Part shown: positions 16,961 to 26,309 of the stretch, piece after piece | How positions within the stretch are numbered: position 1 is the first letter of the stretch | Layout of the letters: every line of letters starts with the position of its first letter | Assembly: GCA_042408965.1 (NCBI GenBank) | Contig: JBHOQN010000172.1 | Coordinates: 35,947-99,946, forward strand | DNA: 64,000 bases | DNA from: Thermogemmatispora sp042408965 | GTDB taxonomy: Bacteria > Chloroflexota > Ktedonobacteria > Ktedonobacterales > Ktedonobacteraceae | Reading direction: 5' to 3' | The notes under the pieces: generated by a model | What the model was told of the DNA's origin: nothing | The model's input: only the letters and a program-made list of their open reading frames with translations | Database searches by the model: none | Made by a program: the position numbers and the translations under genes

Positions 16961-18424
16961 ATGACAGCGCTGTACGAATTGACGATCAGTGAAGCGGCCG
17001 AGTTGCTCCGGCAGCGTGCCATCTCCTCCGTCGAGCTGACCGAGGCATTCCTGGAGCGTATCCGCGCCATCGACGGGCGCGTGCGGGCTTTTACGCTGGT
17101 GACGGAGGAGCTGGCCCTGCAGCAGGCGCGCGAGGCCGATCGCCGCCTGGCCCGCGGCGAGCAGGTGTCGGCTCTGACAGGCATTCCCCTGGCCATCAAG
17201 GATGTGATCTGCACGCAGGGTGTCACCACCACCTGCGGCTCGCGCATGCTGGAGCACTTCCGGCCACCGTTCGACGCGACGGTGATGGAGCGTCTGAATG
17301 CGCAGGGAGCGGTCATGCTGGGCAAGACCAATATGGATGAGTTTGCGATGGGCTCCTCGACCGAACACTCAGCCTTTTTCCCGACGCACAATCCCTGGGA
17401 CCTCGAGCGCACACCCGGCGGGAGCAGCGGCGGCTCGGCTGCCGCGGTCGCTGCGGGCATGGCTCCCGGCGCACTGGGCAGCGATACCGGCGGCTCGATC
17501 CGACAGCCTGCGGGACTCTGCAGTGTGGTGGGTCTCAAACCAACCTATGGTCGCGTCTCGCGCTTTGGCCTGGTGGCCTTCGCCTCATCGCTGGACCAGA
17601 TCGGGCCCTTCGCACGCACCGTGCGCGATGCAGCCCTGCTCCTGCAGGCAATCGCTGGGCCCGATCCGCGCGATTCCACCTGCTCACCTATCGCTGTGCC
17701 CGACTACGGGGCAGCGCTCAACGGTGATATTCGCGGGCTGCGCATCGGTGTGCCGCAGGAATACTGGGAGGGCGCGGGGATCGATCCCGGGGTCGCGCGG
17801 GTCGTCCGCGAAGCCATTGACAGGTTGCGTGAGCTGGGTGCCGAGATTCAGGAGGTGTCCCTCCCCCACACCCGCTACGGAATCGCCGCCTACTACATTA
17901 TCGCACCGGCCGAGGCCAGCGCGAACCTGGCTCGCTACGACGGTGTGAAGTATGGCTACTCCTATCGCGATACTGCCGATATGTGGGAAGCGCTGGATAA
18001 AACACGCCAGTATGGCTTCGGATCAGAGGTGAAACGGCGCATCATGCTTGGGACCTATGCCCTCTCGGCCGGCTACTACGATGCCTACTACAAGCAAGCA
18101 CAAAAGGTGCGGGCCTTGATCGCACAGGAGTTCGAGCAGGCCTTCGAGCAGTGCGATGTGCTGGCCAGCCCGGTGTCGCCTACAGTCGCCTTTAAGCTAG
18201 GCGAAAAGGTCTCTGATCCCTATCAGATGTACCTGAACGATGTCTTTACCATCCCGGCAAACCTGGCAGGCATCTGCGGTCTTTCTCTGCCTGCCGGTTT
18301 CAGTGACGGCCTCCCGGTCGGGCTGCAATTGCTGGGCAACGCCTTTGAGGAGGCAAAGATCCTGCGCGTCGCCGATGCGTTCCAGCGCGTCACAGACTAT
18401 CACAGACGCTGGCCAGATCTCTAG
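16961..18424 (+). CDS. gatA: Aspartyl/glutamyl-tRNA amidotransferase subunit A
   Basis: 487 residues, usual length. The amidase-signature catalytic triad can be read: Lys80 in GIPLAIKDVI, Ser155 in PGGSSGGSAAA and Ser179 in GSDTGGSIRQPAG. GatA releases ammonia from glutamine and channels it to GatB for tRNA-dependent amidation. gatC is directly upstream; gatB is not in this window, so it must be elsewhere. A long GC-rich hairpin follows at 18449-18484. Confidence 0.97.
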   Translation: MTALYELTISEAAELLRQRAISSVELTEAFLERIRAIDGRVRAFTLVTEELALQQAREADRRLARGEQVSALTGIPLAIKDVICTQGVTTTCGSRMLEHFRPPFDATVMERLNAQGAVMLGKTNMDEFAMGSSTEHSAFFPTHNPWDLERTPGGSSGGSAAAVAAGMAPGALGSDTGGSIRQPAGLCSVVGLKPTYGRVSRFGLVAFASSLDQIGPFARTVRDAALLLQAIAGPDPRDSTCSPIAVPDYGAALNGDIRGLRIGVPQEYWEGAGIDPGVARVVREAIDRLRELGAEIQEVSLPHTRYGIAAYYIIAPAEASANLARYDGVKYGYSYRDTADMWEALDKTRQYGFGSEVKRRIMLGTYALSAGYYDAYYKQAQKVRALIAQEFEQAFEQCDVLASPVSPTVAFKLGEKVSDPYQMYLNDVFTIPANLAGICGLSLPAGFSDGLPVGLQLLGNAFEEAKILRVADAFQRVTDYHRRWPDL

Positions 18425-18448
18425 GCCGCGGCGCAGTCGGTTGGAAGC

Positions 18449-18484
18449 CTCTGGCGGGCTGCAGATGAGCCCGGCCCGCCAGAG
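18449..18484 (+). terminator. Hairpin after gatA
   Basis: CTCTGGCGGGC and GCCCGCCAGAG form a perfect 11-bp stem with a 14-nt loop, 24 bp after gatA. No T-run follows, so it may be a Rho-type or weak terminator, or protect the 3' end. Confidence 0.5.
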
Positions 18485-18574
18485 CGCCTGCTCCGGCTGT
18501 CCTGCGTGACCCTATTCCACCATCTCGAGGAAAGGATCGAACCAGGGGTGGTTGCTTCGGGCCCCTGTGTTCTG

Positions 18575-19564
18575 ATGATATCGATGAGGCGCACGGTTCT
18601 TGCTATCATCCTGCTGGCGCTGGCAGCCTGTATTGCAATTGCCGCTCCGGTCCTGGCTTTCACTCCCCTGGGGAGCAGCCTGCTAGGGAGAGGCGCCGTC
18701 AGGCCCTCACCCACGACGGCACTGGCAACGCCTGTCCCACAACCAACCCTCACTCCCATCCTGACCCCAAGAGGCACGCCTCCCTCCATCAGCGCCGCCG
18801 AGGCCATGCTCATCGACGCCGACAGCGGCCGCATCCTGGTCGATCTGCATGGCGAGACCCCGCGGCCGATGGCCAGCACGACTAAAATCATGACAGCTCT
18901 GATCGCCATTCAGACGGCCGACCTCAATCAACTGGTGACCGTCCACCAGGACGCCATCAACGACGTGACCACTAACGACGGCAGCAACGCCGGCCTGCAG
19001 GTCGGTGAGCAGCTCTCACTGCACGACCTCCTCTATGCCTTGATGCTGCCTTCGGGCGATGACGCCGCTATTGCCATCGCCGATGCCCTGGCGGGATCAC
19101 CAGAGAACTTTGCGCACCTGATGAACCGTTTCGCGCTGCGCCTGCGGCTCTTCCAGACCCATTACGTTAACCCCGACGGGCTGCCAGCCGCCGATCACTA
19201 CACCACCGCCTTTGATCTGGTGCGCCTGGCGCGCTACGCCATGAGCATCCCCCTCTTCGCGCAGATCGTAGGCACCTCGCGCTACAGCGTGCCAGCCACC
19301 ACGACCCATGCCGCCCATACGTGGGAGAACACCAACCTGCTGCTTACCTCCTACAAAGGCGCAACGGGTATAAAAACAGGTTTTACAGGTGCGGCGGGCT
19401 ACTGCCTGGTCTTCTCGGCCACGCGCAACGGGCACCATCTCATCGGGGCGTTGCTGGACGCATCGAGTCCCCAACAGCGTTTCAAGGACGCAACCCTGCT
19501 GCTCAACTGGGGCTTCAGTCTGCCACTGCTGTCGCCAGGACCAGCCTCTCCTCCGACGATCTGA
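18575..19564 (+). CDS. Peptidase S11, D-alanyl-D-alanine carboxypeptidase
   Basis: 329 residues from the ATG at 18575 (an upstream GTG at 18548 or ATG at 18584 are alternatives; no site clearly decides). Residues 4-28 form a signal peptide or anchor, then a Pro/Thr-rich linker, then the enzyme. Penicillin-binding motifs: SxxK as Ser101-Thr-Thr-Lys104, KTG as Lys267-Thr-Gly. The middle motif, normally Ser-Gly-Asn, reads Ser160-Gly-Asp162. Such enzymes trim the last D-Ala from peptidoglycan stem peptides outside the membrane. There is no C-terminal amphipathic anchor, so anchoring must be by the N-terminus. Confidence 0.88.
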   Translation: MISMRRTVLAIILLALAACIAIAAPVLAFTPLGSSLLGRGAVRPSPTTALATPVPQPTLTPILTPRGTPPSISAAEAMLIDADSGRILVDLHGETPRPMASTTKIMTALIAIQTADLNQLVTVHQDAINDVTTNDGSNAGLQVGEQLSLHDLLYALMLPSGDDAAIAIADALAGSPENFAHLMNRFALRLRLFQTHYVNPDGLPAADHYTTAFDLVRLARYAMSIPLFAQIVGTSRYSVPATTTHAAHTWENTNLLLTSYKGATGIKTGFTGAAGYCLVFSATRNGHHLIGALLDASSPQQRFKDATLLLNWGFSLPLLSPGPASPPTI

Positions 19565-19630
19565 GGAGCAGGCAGGCTTCGCGGGCGGACGAATCTGCAG
19601 ACCTCCACAACGCACTCCGTGCAATGGTAC

Positions 19631-19659
19631 TGGTCACACGGAAGTAAACATGATAGAAT
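19631..19659 (+). promoter_or_regulatory. Candidate promoter for metallophosphoesterase-pth
   Basis: TGGTCA, 17-nt spacer, TAGAAT, with a TGA extended -10 at 19651-19653. It lies about 50 bp before the metallophosphoesterase start. Confidence 0.5.
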
Positions 19660-19711
19660 AAGCTTCACTACTTGATCATGCTTGCAAAAACCCTTGGAAT
19701 AAAGGACAGCA

Positions 19712-20872
19712 ATGCGTTACGCCGTATTCAGCGATATACACGCTAATCTGGAAGCACTCGAAGCAGTGCTTGCCAAGATCGACGAGATTGCTAAAGAGAA
19801 ACCCATCGATCAAATCTGGTTTCTGGGAGATCTGGTCGGCTACGGCCCAGATCCCAATGCCTGTATCTCCAGGCTGCGCGAACGGACCGACGTCATTATT
19901 GCAGGCAACCACGACTGGGCCGCGGTGAACAAAATCGACCTTGACGAGTTCAGCGCAGCAGCGCGCATCTCGGCAGAGTGGACGGCCAGCCAGCTGACGG
20001 AAGAGCACCGCGAGTTTCTGGCTCATCTTCCAGAACGCCTGGATATCGGCGACGTAACGCTTGTGCATGGCAGTCCCTATGGCCCGCTCTGGGAGTACCT
20101 GACCTCAGAAGTGCTGGCCGAGCGCAGCTTTCAGTACTTCAGCAGCCGCTACTGCTTCGTCGGCCATACGCATATCCCTGTGATCTTTCAGCAACCGCTG
20201 CATGCCGCTGCCGCCCAGGAGGCGGCCAGCGCCGAGGAGGCCAGGGCCCTCTTTGTCTCTCCAGCCAGCGAGCGCCGAGAGCAGGTAGCCGATGAGGAGG
20301 CGGCGATAGCCAGCAGATCCGAGCAGGCTATGGAGGCCACTATGCCTGAAGGCAGACCTGAGTCTGAGGTAGAGCAGGAGAAGGGGACTGCCGGGGAGGC
20401 GGACGATTCCTCCGGCGAGGTGCCTGCCCCGCCAGCAGATACCACCGCCGAGGAGGACGAGACCTCCCGGGCGATCGACGACAAATATGCCGACATCGTG
20501 GCCGCCCTGGAAGAGATTGAGGCTCGCACTTCGGAGGAGGAGATTCTCAACGCAGAAGACCGGCTCAATAGCGAAATCGAAGAGCTGCTGGCACTCCTGG
20601 GGCTGAGTCAGAGCATGATCAAAGTGACCAATGAAATGCTGACCCCCCCTGAGGGACGCTGGAGTCTGCCGGAGGGCTATCGGGCCATCATTAACCCTGG
20701 CGGCGTCGGCCAGCCGCGCGATGGTGATCCGCGCGCCGCGTTCATGATCTACGATACCGAGAGCGGGTTCGAGTTCTATCGCGTGAGCTATGATATCAAA
20801 AAGACACAGGAGAAAATCATCGGCGCGGGCCTTCCCCATTATCTGGCACTGCGCCTGGCCTATGGTCGCTAA
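19712..20872 (+). CDS. Metallophosphoesterase with large acidic insert
   Basis: 386 residues. Residues 1-155 are a YfcE/MJ0936-type calcineurin-like phosphoesterase: SDIHANLEAL (metal ligands D8, H10), GDLVGYGPDP (D40), GNHD (66-69), VHGSP (119-122) and GHTH (151-154). The fold then finishes with NPGGVGQPRDGDPRAAFMIYD at 328-348. Between them, at about 162-317, lies a 155-residue insert rich in Glu and Ala that ends in a predicted helical pair (EEIEARTSEEEILNAEDRL). Ordinary members are about 240 residues, so the insert is an addition in a loop next to the active site. The gene sits 53 bp before pth. Substrate unknown. Confidence 0.88.
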   Translation: MRYAVFSDIHANLEALEAVLAKIDEIAKEKPIDQIWFLGDLVGYGPDPNACISRLRERTDVIIAGNHDWAAVNKIDLDEFSAAARISAEWTASQLTEEHREFLAHLPERLDIGDVTLVHGSPYGPLWEYLTSEVLAERSFQYFSSRYCFVGHTHIPVIFQQPLHAAAAQEAASAEEARALFVSPASERREQVADEEAAIASRSEQAMEATMPEGRPESEVEQEKGTAGEADDSSGEVPAPPADTTAEEDETSRAIDDKYADIVAALEEIEARTSEEEILNAEDRLNSEIEELLALLGLSQSMIKVTNEMLTPPEGRWSLPEGYRAIINPGGVGQPRDGDPRAAFMIYDTESGFEFYRVSYDIKKTQEKIIGAGLPHYLALRLAYGR

Positions 20873-20925
20873 CTCAAGCCGCATCGCCAGCTCCTGGCTC
20901 CCAGGGGGATAGATAGACGCTATCA

Positions 20926-22401
20926 ATGAAGCTGATTGTTGGATTGGGCAATCCCGGCCCACAATATACACAGACACGGCATAACGTTGGATTTCGTGTT
21001 GTTGAAAAGCTAGCACAGAAACACGGGTGGGAGTGGAACGAGCGACGCAGTCGCGCTCTTCTGGCAAGCGGTCTGTCTGGACAAGAAAAAGTGATTCTCG
21101 TGAAGCCTCTCACCTTCATGAACCTCAGCGGAGAGGCAGTCGGAGAGCTGGCTCGCTGGTACCGGCTCACCCCGCAAGATATCCTCGTTGTCTGTGACGA
21201 TCTTGACCTGCCAGTGGGACGTCTGCGCCTGCGCGCCAGGGGCAGCACAGCCGGGCATAATGGGCTGGAAAATATCATGCGCCACCTGCACAGCGACCAG
21301 TTTCCCCGCCTGCGCGTGGGGATCGGCCGTCCTGCCAACCAGCGGATGGCAGTCGTCGATTATGTGCTGGGAACGCCGGCGGGCGACGAGCGCATCCAGT
21401 TGGACACCGCTGAGGAGCAGGCCGTCAATGCACTCGAACTGGTGCTCAGCCGGGGCCTGGAGGCTGCGATGAACATTGTCAATGCCGATCCGGAGGCGCA
21501 ACGGCGCGCGGCAGAGCGCCGTCTGCGTCAGCAGGCCAGCCGTCTGCCGATTCAGATCGGTCTGAATGCACGGCTCTTCCCGCATCACTGGCGTCCAGCT
21601 CGCGAGGAAATCGCCTTCGCCCAGGCGCATGGCTTCCAGTGGCTACAATTTCGCGCTACACCCGGCGGGCTGAATGCCAGCGCTCTCGGTGACGATCTGG
21701 CCACGCTCGCCAGCGCTCTCCAGGAGGCCCAGATCAGTTGCGCCCTGGAGATCACGCTGGCGCTCGAGCGCCAGGGTCGAACCACCGCGGGCGCTACTCT
21801 CACCGAGGTGCTGCGTGCCAACCTGCCGGCCATCAACAGCCTCGCCTGCTCGCGGGTGCATTTTCACCTCAGCACCCCCCTGCGTGAGGCCGAAGACTGC
21901 CGCGCCCTCGAAGAAACCGTGGTGGCGGACCTGCGCGCCGCGGTAGCCCTGGCTGCCGAGCAGTCGCGCCATTTTCAGCTCGGCATCGAGCACAACCCGC
22001 CCGCCGGTGGCATCTTCACGACGCCCGAACGCTGTGCCTGGCTCCTGGAGCAGATTCCCACACTGGGTTTTGTCTGGGACATGAATCACACGCTGCCGGA
22101 ACAGCTGGAAGGCTTCCTGGCGCTGACTCAGCGCATGTCGCTTCTGCATGTCTCTGACACGCCACTGCCAGAGGTCAATTTTCATCTGCCGCTGGGCCTG
22201 GGGAACCTGGACATTGAGCACTACTGTGAGGAGTTACTCGCTCGTGGTTTCACAGGCCCAGCTATTCTGGAGATCGGCGGCCTCCCCATCTCAGGCGGCT
22301 TCGGACGAGACACCGACGCGGCGCTCGTGGAGTCGGGACAGCGACTCCGGGCTGCGATCGGACGCGCTTACGCCCGTGTGCGCTCACGCCGGCAGCCGTA
22401 A
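20926..22401 (+). CDS. pth: Peptidyl-tRNA hydrolase fused to sugar-isomerase-like TIM barrel
   Basis: 491 residues, about 300 more than a normal Pth. Residues 1-195 are a complete Pth: GLGNPGPQY with Asn9, TRHNVGF with catalytic His19, FMNLSG with Asn66, CDDLDLP with Asp91, and GHNGLENI. After an Arg/Ala-rich linker, residues about 210-485 resemble the xylose-isomerase-like / AP-endonuclease-2 TIM barrel: EEIAFAQAHGFQWLQF, GIEHNPPAGGIFTTPE, GFVWDMNHT, MSLLHVSDT and AILEIGG carry Glu, Asp, His and Glu in the positions where that fold binds metal. No stop or frame break separates the two parts. The first half recycles peptidyl-tRNA; the function of the second half is unknown. Confidence 0.9.
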   Translation: MKLIVGLGNPGPQYTQTRHNVGFRVVEKLAQKHGWEWNERRSRALLASGLSGQEKVILVKPLTFMNLSGEAVGELARWYRLTPQDILVVCDDLDLPVGRLRLRARGSTAGHNGLENIMRHLHSDQFPRLRVGIGRPANQRMAVVDYVLGTPAGDERIQLDTAEEQAVNALELVLSRGLEAAMNIVNADPEAQRRAAERRLRQQASRLPIQIGLNARLFPHHWRPAREEIAFAQAHGFQWLQFRATPGGLNASALGDDLATLASALQEAQISCALEITLALERQGRTTAGATLTEVLRANLPAINSLACSRVHFHLSTPLREAEDCRALEETVVADLRAAVALAAEQSRHFQLGIEHNPPAGGIFTTPERCAWLLEQIPTLGFVWDMNHTLPEQLEGFLALTQRMSLLHVSDTPLPEVNFHLPLGLGNLDIEHYCEELLARGFTGPAILEIGGLPISGGFGRDTDAALVESGQRLRAAIGRAYARVRSRRQP

Positions 22402-22791
22402 GCATCCATCAGCGACAGCGCGCTCCCTCCAGCAGAGACCGTCCTGGTGCTGGCGGTTCAGGCCTCGCTGTGCTATAATAAACTATAAGAAAGAGAGGCT
22501 CTACATCCCTCATGGTCTCTCACCCGGATCGGCGGCCCTTCTGGCAGTCAGCAGGTCCTGTCCAGCAGCCTTCGCCCATGCCGCCAGAGCGCGCACTGCG
22601 AGGCAGAGCAGGGCCGACAAGCAGAGACAGCCAGAACGTCAGCAGGCGCCGGCACGCTCTCGACAGCAGTCAGCAGCTATGCTACACTACACGCGGATAA
22701 AGTGGCAGGGCCTTCCACACTGCATCCAGAACGAGAGCGACTTCACTGACCAGGCTGTTCGCAGCAAACCTATGCGTCTTGTGAGGCAAGA
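22402..22791 (+). other. Gene-free leader upstream of mfd with extended -10
   Basis: 390 bp without a convincing gene. An extended -10, TGCTATAAT at 22471-22479, is a strong match, but no -35 is evident. It would give mfd a leader of about 305 nt. Short frames in the leader look non-coding. Confidence 0.5.
22471..22479 (+). promoter_or_regulatory. Extended -10 promoter, mfd
   Basis: TG-C-TATAAT, a perfect -10 hexamer with the TGn extension. Extended -10 promoters can work without a good -35. Confidence 0.5.
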
Positions 22792-25700
22792 TTGACACTC
22801 AACGGATTACTGGCATTACTCACACAACGACCCGAGTTCAAGCGTCTGATCCGTCGGCTCCACGCAGCCGAAGGGCCCGCAACGATCGATGCCATCACCG
22901 AGCCAGCTCGCCCGTTCGTCATCGCCGCCCTGGCGACGACCTTCGAGCAGCCGACACTGGTGGTTCTGGAAGGCGAGAGCGAGGCCAGGCAGATGGCCGA
23001 AAGCCTGCAGACCTTTCTCAGCGAGGGTGAAACGGTTCTCTACCTGCCTGCACGCAATGCACTTCCTTACGAGCGCCTGCTCAGCGACGCTGAGACCATG
23101 CAGAAACGCATGCACGCGCTGATTCGCCTGGCGCAGCGCGAGTCACGCCTGCTGGTCGTCTGCGCCGCACGTGCGCTGACGCAGCCGATCATGCCCGCGC
23201 ACGAACTGGCACGGACACTCTACGAACTGCAACCAGGCGAGGAACTTGATCTTCCCCTGCTGCTCGAACACCTCTACAACCTGGGCTACGAGCCGGTCGC
23301 CGAAGTCGAAGAGCCTGGACAGTTCAGCCATCGCGGAGGCATTGTCGATCTCTTCCCGCCAACGCTGCCGCGTCCGGTGCGCATAGAGTTCTTCGGAGAC
23401 GAGGTTGAGTCTCTGCGCAGCTTTGATCAGGAAACACAGCGCTCGCTCAATCCCATCGCCAGTTGCCTCATCGGTCCGGCGCGCGAGGCCCTGCCAGCAC
23501 GTGGACCCCAGGCCGCCCGTGAGCTGGAACGGCTCGACAGCAAGCTCCTGCATCGCAACGCCGAAGAGCGCTGGCAACACGATCTGGAGCTGCTGCGTAA
23601 AGGACGCTCCTTTGAAGACATCGACTTCTATCTACCCTATCTGCATGACTCGGTGACGCTGCTGGATTATCTACCGACCAGTGCCCTGGTCGTTCTCGAC
23701 GACCCTGAGCATATCCAGAATCGGATTCGCGAGCTGGATGCTCAGGCCCAGGAGATCAAGGAGCGGCTGGAGGCCGAGCGCGAGAACCCGGCGCACCTGC
23801 GCAGCGCCCATTTCACCTGGGAGCAACTGGATACACGCCTCCAGCAGCGCCGCCAGGTGCACTTCACGGGGCTGCTTTCAGCAGCAGGCGACAGTGAGAG
23901 AGCGACAGGCTCCCAGGGCCACGAGCCCCTGCTTCCAGCCTGCAGCAGTGCCAACTCCTATGGCGGGCGCGTTCGGGCCTTCGCCCAGGACTGCCACAAA
24001 GCGCTCGCCAGCCGTGAGCGGGTCGTGATCGTGACCGCACAGGCGCGCCGGCTGGCAGAGGTGCTCGCGGACGAGCCATCCCAGGAGAGCGCTCTCCATG
24101 TCAGCCCGGGCAGCAGCATCAAGGAGCCACCGGAGGCTGGCACGCTGACGTTGATTCAGGGTCACCTGCCAGAGGGCTGGCACTCCCCAGCTCTGGCCCT
24201 GCACGTCTACACCGATACCGAGATTTTTGGCTGGTCCAAACGCCGTCCGGCGCCGCGCCGCAAGCTGGTCACTCCTGCCTCGTTCCTGGCAGAGCTGAAC
24301 CCAGGCGACTACGTGGTGCACCAGGAGCACGGCATTGGGCGCTTCGAGGGCCTGGTCCGAATGAATCTGACAGGCGTGGAGCGCGAATATCTGCTCATCC
24401 GCTACGCCGGCAACGATAAGCTCTACATCCCCACTGACCAGCTTGATCGCGTGACCCGCTATATCGGCATGGGCGATGCTGTACCCGCCCTCAGCAAGCT
24501 GGGCACGACCGAATGGACCCGCGCAAAAGCGCGGGTCAAGGAGAGTGTGCAGGATGTCGCACGAGAGCTACTGCGCCTCTATAGCGAGCGCGAGACCGCC
24601 GAAGGCCACGCCTTTCCACCCGATTCCGAACAGCCCTGGCTTCAGGAGCTGGAAGACGCTTTCCCCTACGAGGAGACGCCCGATCAGGCGCGCGCTATCG
24701 AGGAGGTCAAGGAAGATATGGAGCGTCCTCGGCCGATGGATCGCCTGGTCTGCGGCGACGTGGGCTATGGCAAAACCGAGGTGGCTCTGCGCGCGGCCTT
24801 CAAAGCCGTTCTCGACCAGCGTCAGGTCGCTGTGCTGGTCCCTACAACGGTGCTCGCACTGCAGCACTACAACACCTTTAAAGAGCGCCTGAGGCCCTAT
24901 CCCGTGCGTGTCGAACTGCTGAGCCGCTTCCGCTCAGAGAAAGAGCAGAAACAGGTTCTCGAAGATCTGGCGCTGGGAAAGGTCGACATCATCATTGGCA
25001 CCCATCGCCTGCTGCAGAAAGACGTGGTCTTCTTCCAGCTCGGATTGCTGATCATCGACGAAGAGCAGCGTTTCGGAGTGATGCATAAAGAGCGCCTCAA
25101 GCAACTGCGCACCGAGGTCGATGTGCTCACGATGACAGCCACACCGATTCCACGGACCCTGCACATGGCGCTGGTCAACCTGCGCGATATGAGCGTGATC
25201 GAGACGCCCCCTCACGAGCGCCTGCCAATCCGCACGGCCATTCGCGAGTACGATGAGGGACTCATTCGCGAGGTGATTCTGCGCGAGATCGATCGCGGCG
25301 GGCAGGTCTTCTTCGTACATAATCGTGTGCTGGGAATTCAGGTCCTGGCCCAGAAACTCCAGCGCCTGATTCCGGAGGCTCGCATCGCCGTGGCCCATGG
25401 GCAGATGGCCGAAGAGCAACTGGAGCGGATCATGCTGGGCTTCGCCCATGGCGAGTATGACGTCCTCATCACCACGACGATCATCGAGAATGGGCTGGAT
25501 ATCCCCAACGCTAACACGATCATTGTCAACAATGCTGCGCACTTCGGCCTGGCACAGCTCTACCAACTGCGCGGGCGCGTCGGGCGCTCAGCTCAGCAGG
25601 CCTACGCCTACTTTCTCTATAACAAGGATGCCAGGCTCACACCTCTGCAGGAGAAGCGCCTGCGCGCCATTTTTGAGGCCACGGAACTGGGCGCTGGTTT

Positions 25701-26286
25701 CCGCATCGCCATGAAGGACCTGGAGCTGCGCGGCGCAGGCAACCTGCTGGGGGCTGAACAATCGGGGTTCATGAACTCGGTCGGCTTCGACCTCTACTGT
25801 AAGCTGCTCGCAGAAGCAGTGCAGGAACTGCAGGGGAAGAAAGAAGAGCTGGGGGTTCCCGGTGTCACGCTCGACCTGCCGCTGGACGCCTACCTGCCCG
25901 ACGATTATATCGGCGATCGCACCCTCAAGGTCAACTTCTACCAACGCCTGGCCAACCTGAGTACGCTCGAACAGGTGGAGACCATGGCGGCTGAACTGAC
26001 CGATCGCTTCGGTGCACCACCCACACCTGTGCAGAATCTCCTGACACTGATCCGCCTCAAGGTCGAAGCAGCCCATCAGGGGATCGAAACGATCTCGCTC
26101 AAGAACAATGAACTGGTTGTGACGGTCAAACGTTCGGTGATTCCCAATCGCGTTGCGCTCTACCACCGCTTTCGCAACGAGGCCAGAGTCCAGCAGGGCG
26201 TCATTCGTATTCCGCGTCGTCTGCTGGGTAACAACTGGCTGCAGCAGCTCTCGGAGCTGTTGCCAACAATCACCACTGCAGCGTGA
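22792..26286 (+). CDS. mfd: Transcription-repair coupling factor Mfd
   Basis: 1164 residues, usual length. The start is TTG, set by GAGG 6 nt upstream and agreement with the family N-terminus; no ATG or GTG is better placed. The UvrB-like N-terminal module includes EPGQFSHRGGIVDLFPPTLPRPVRIEFFGDEVESLR (read in two pieces). The RNA-polymerase-interacting domain (PGDYVVHQEHGIGRFEGL) comes next, then the RecG-like translocase with Walker A VCGDVGYGKTEVALRAAFK, DEEQ box IIDEEQRFGV, motif III TMTATPIPRTLHMA and motif VI QLRGRVGRS, and a C-terminal TRCF domain. Mfd removes RNA polymerase stalled at lesions and recruits UvrA. Confidence 0.97.
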   Translation: MTLNGLLALLTQRPEFKRLIRRLHAAEGPATIDAITEPARPFVIAALATTFEQPTLVVLEGESEARQMAESLQTFLSEGETVLYLPARNALPYERLLSDAETMQKRMHALIRLAQRESRLLVVCAARALTQPIMPAHELARTLYELQPGEELDLPLLLEHLYNLGYEPVAEVEEPGQFSHRGGIVDLFPPTLPRPVRIEFFGDEVESLRSFDQETQRSLNPIASCLIGPAREALPARGPQAARELERLDSKLLHRNAEERWQHDLELLRKGRSFEDIDFYLPYLHDSVTLLDYLPTSALVVLDDPEHIQNRIRELDAQAQEIKERLEAERENPAHLRSAHFTWEQLDTRLQQRRQVHFTGLLSAAGDSERATGSQGHEPLLPACSSANSYGGRVRAFAQDCHKALASRERVVIVTAQARRLAEVLADEPSQESALHVSPGSSIKEPPEAGTLTLIQGHLPEGWHSPALALHVYTDTEIFGWSKRRPAPRRKLVTPASFLAELNPGDYVVHQEHGIGRFEGLVRMNLTGVEREYLLIRYAGNDKLYIPTDQLDRVTRYIGMGDAVPALSKLGTTEWTRAKARVKESVQDVARELLRLYSERETAEGHAFPPDSEQPWLQELEDAFPYEETPDQARAIEEVKEDMERPRPMDRLVCGDVGYGKTEVALRAAFKAVLDQRQVAVLVPTTVLALQHYNTFKERLRPYPVRVELLSRFRSEKEQKQVLEDLALGKVDIIIGTHRLLQKDVVFFQLGLLIIDEEQRFGVMHKERLKQLRTEVDVLTMTATPIPRTLHMALVNLRDMSVIETPPHERLPIRTAIREYDEGLIREVILREIDRGGQVFFVHNRVLGIQVLAQKLQRLIPEARIAVAHGQMAEEQLERIMLGFAHGEYDVLITTTIIENGLDIPNANTIIVNNAAHFGLAQLYQLRGRVGRSAQQAYAYFLYNKDARLTPLQEKRLRAIFEATELGAGFRIAMKDLELRGAGNLLGAEQSGFMNSVGFDLYCKLLAEAVQELQGKKEELGVPGVTLDLPLDAYLPDDYIGDRTLKVNFYQRLANLSTLEQVETMAAELTDRFGAPPTPVQNLLTLIRLKVEAAHQGIETISLKNNELVVTVKRSVIPNRVALYHRFRNEARVQQGVIRIPRRLLGNNWLQQLSELLPTITTAA

Positions 26287-26309
26287 GCAGCGGGCGCCCA
26301 CCGCAGCGA

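Noticed and set aside
16195..17538. 447-codon open frame on the minus strand
   Set aside because: It lies opposite acyP, gatC and gatA, which have clear family motifs; its composition is Ser/Arg-rich without any motif.
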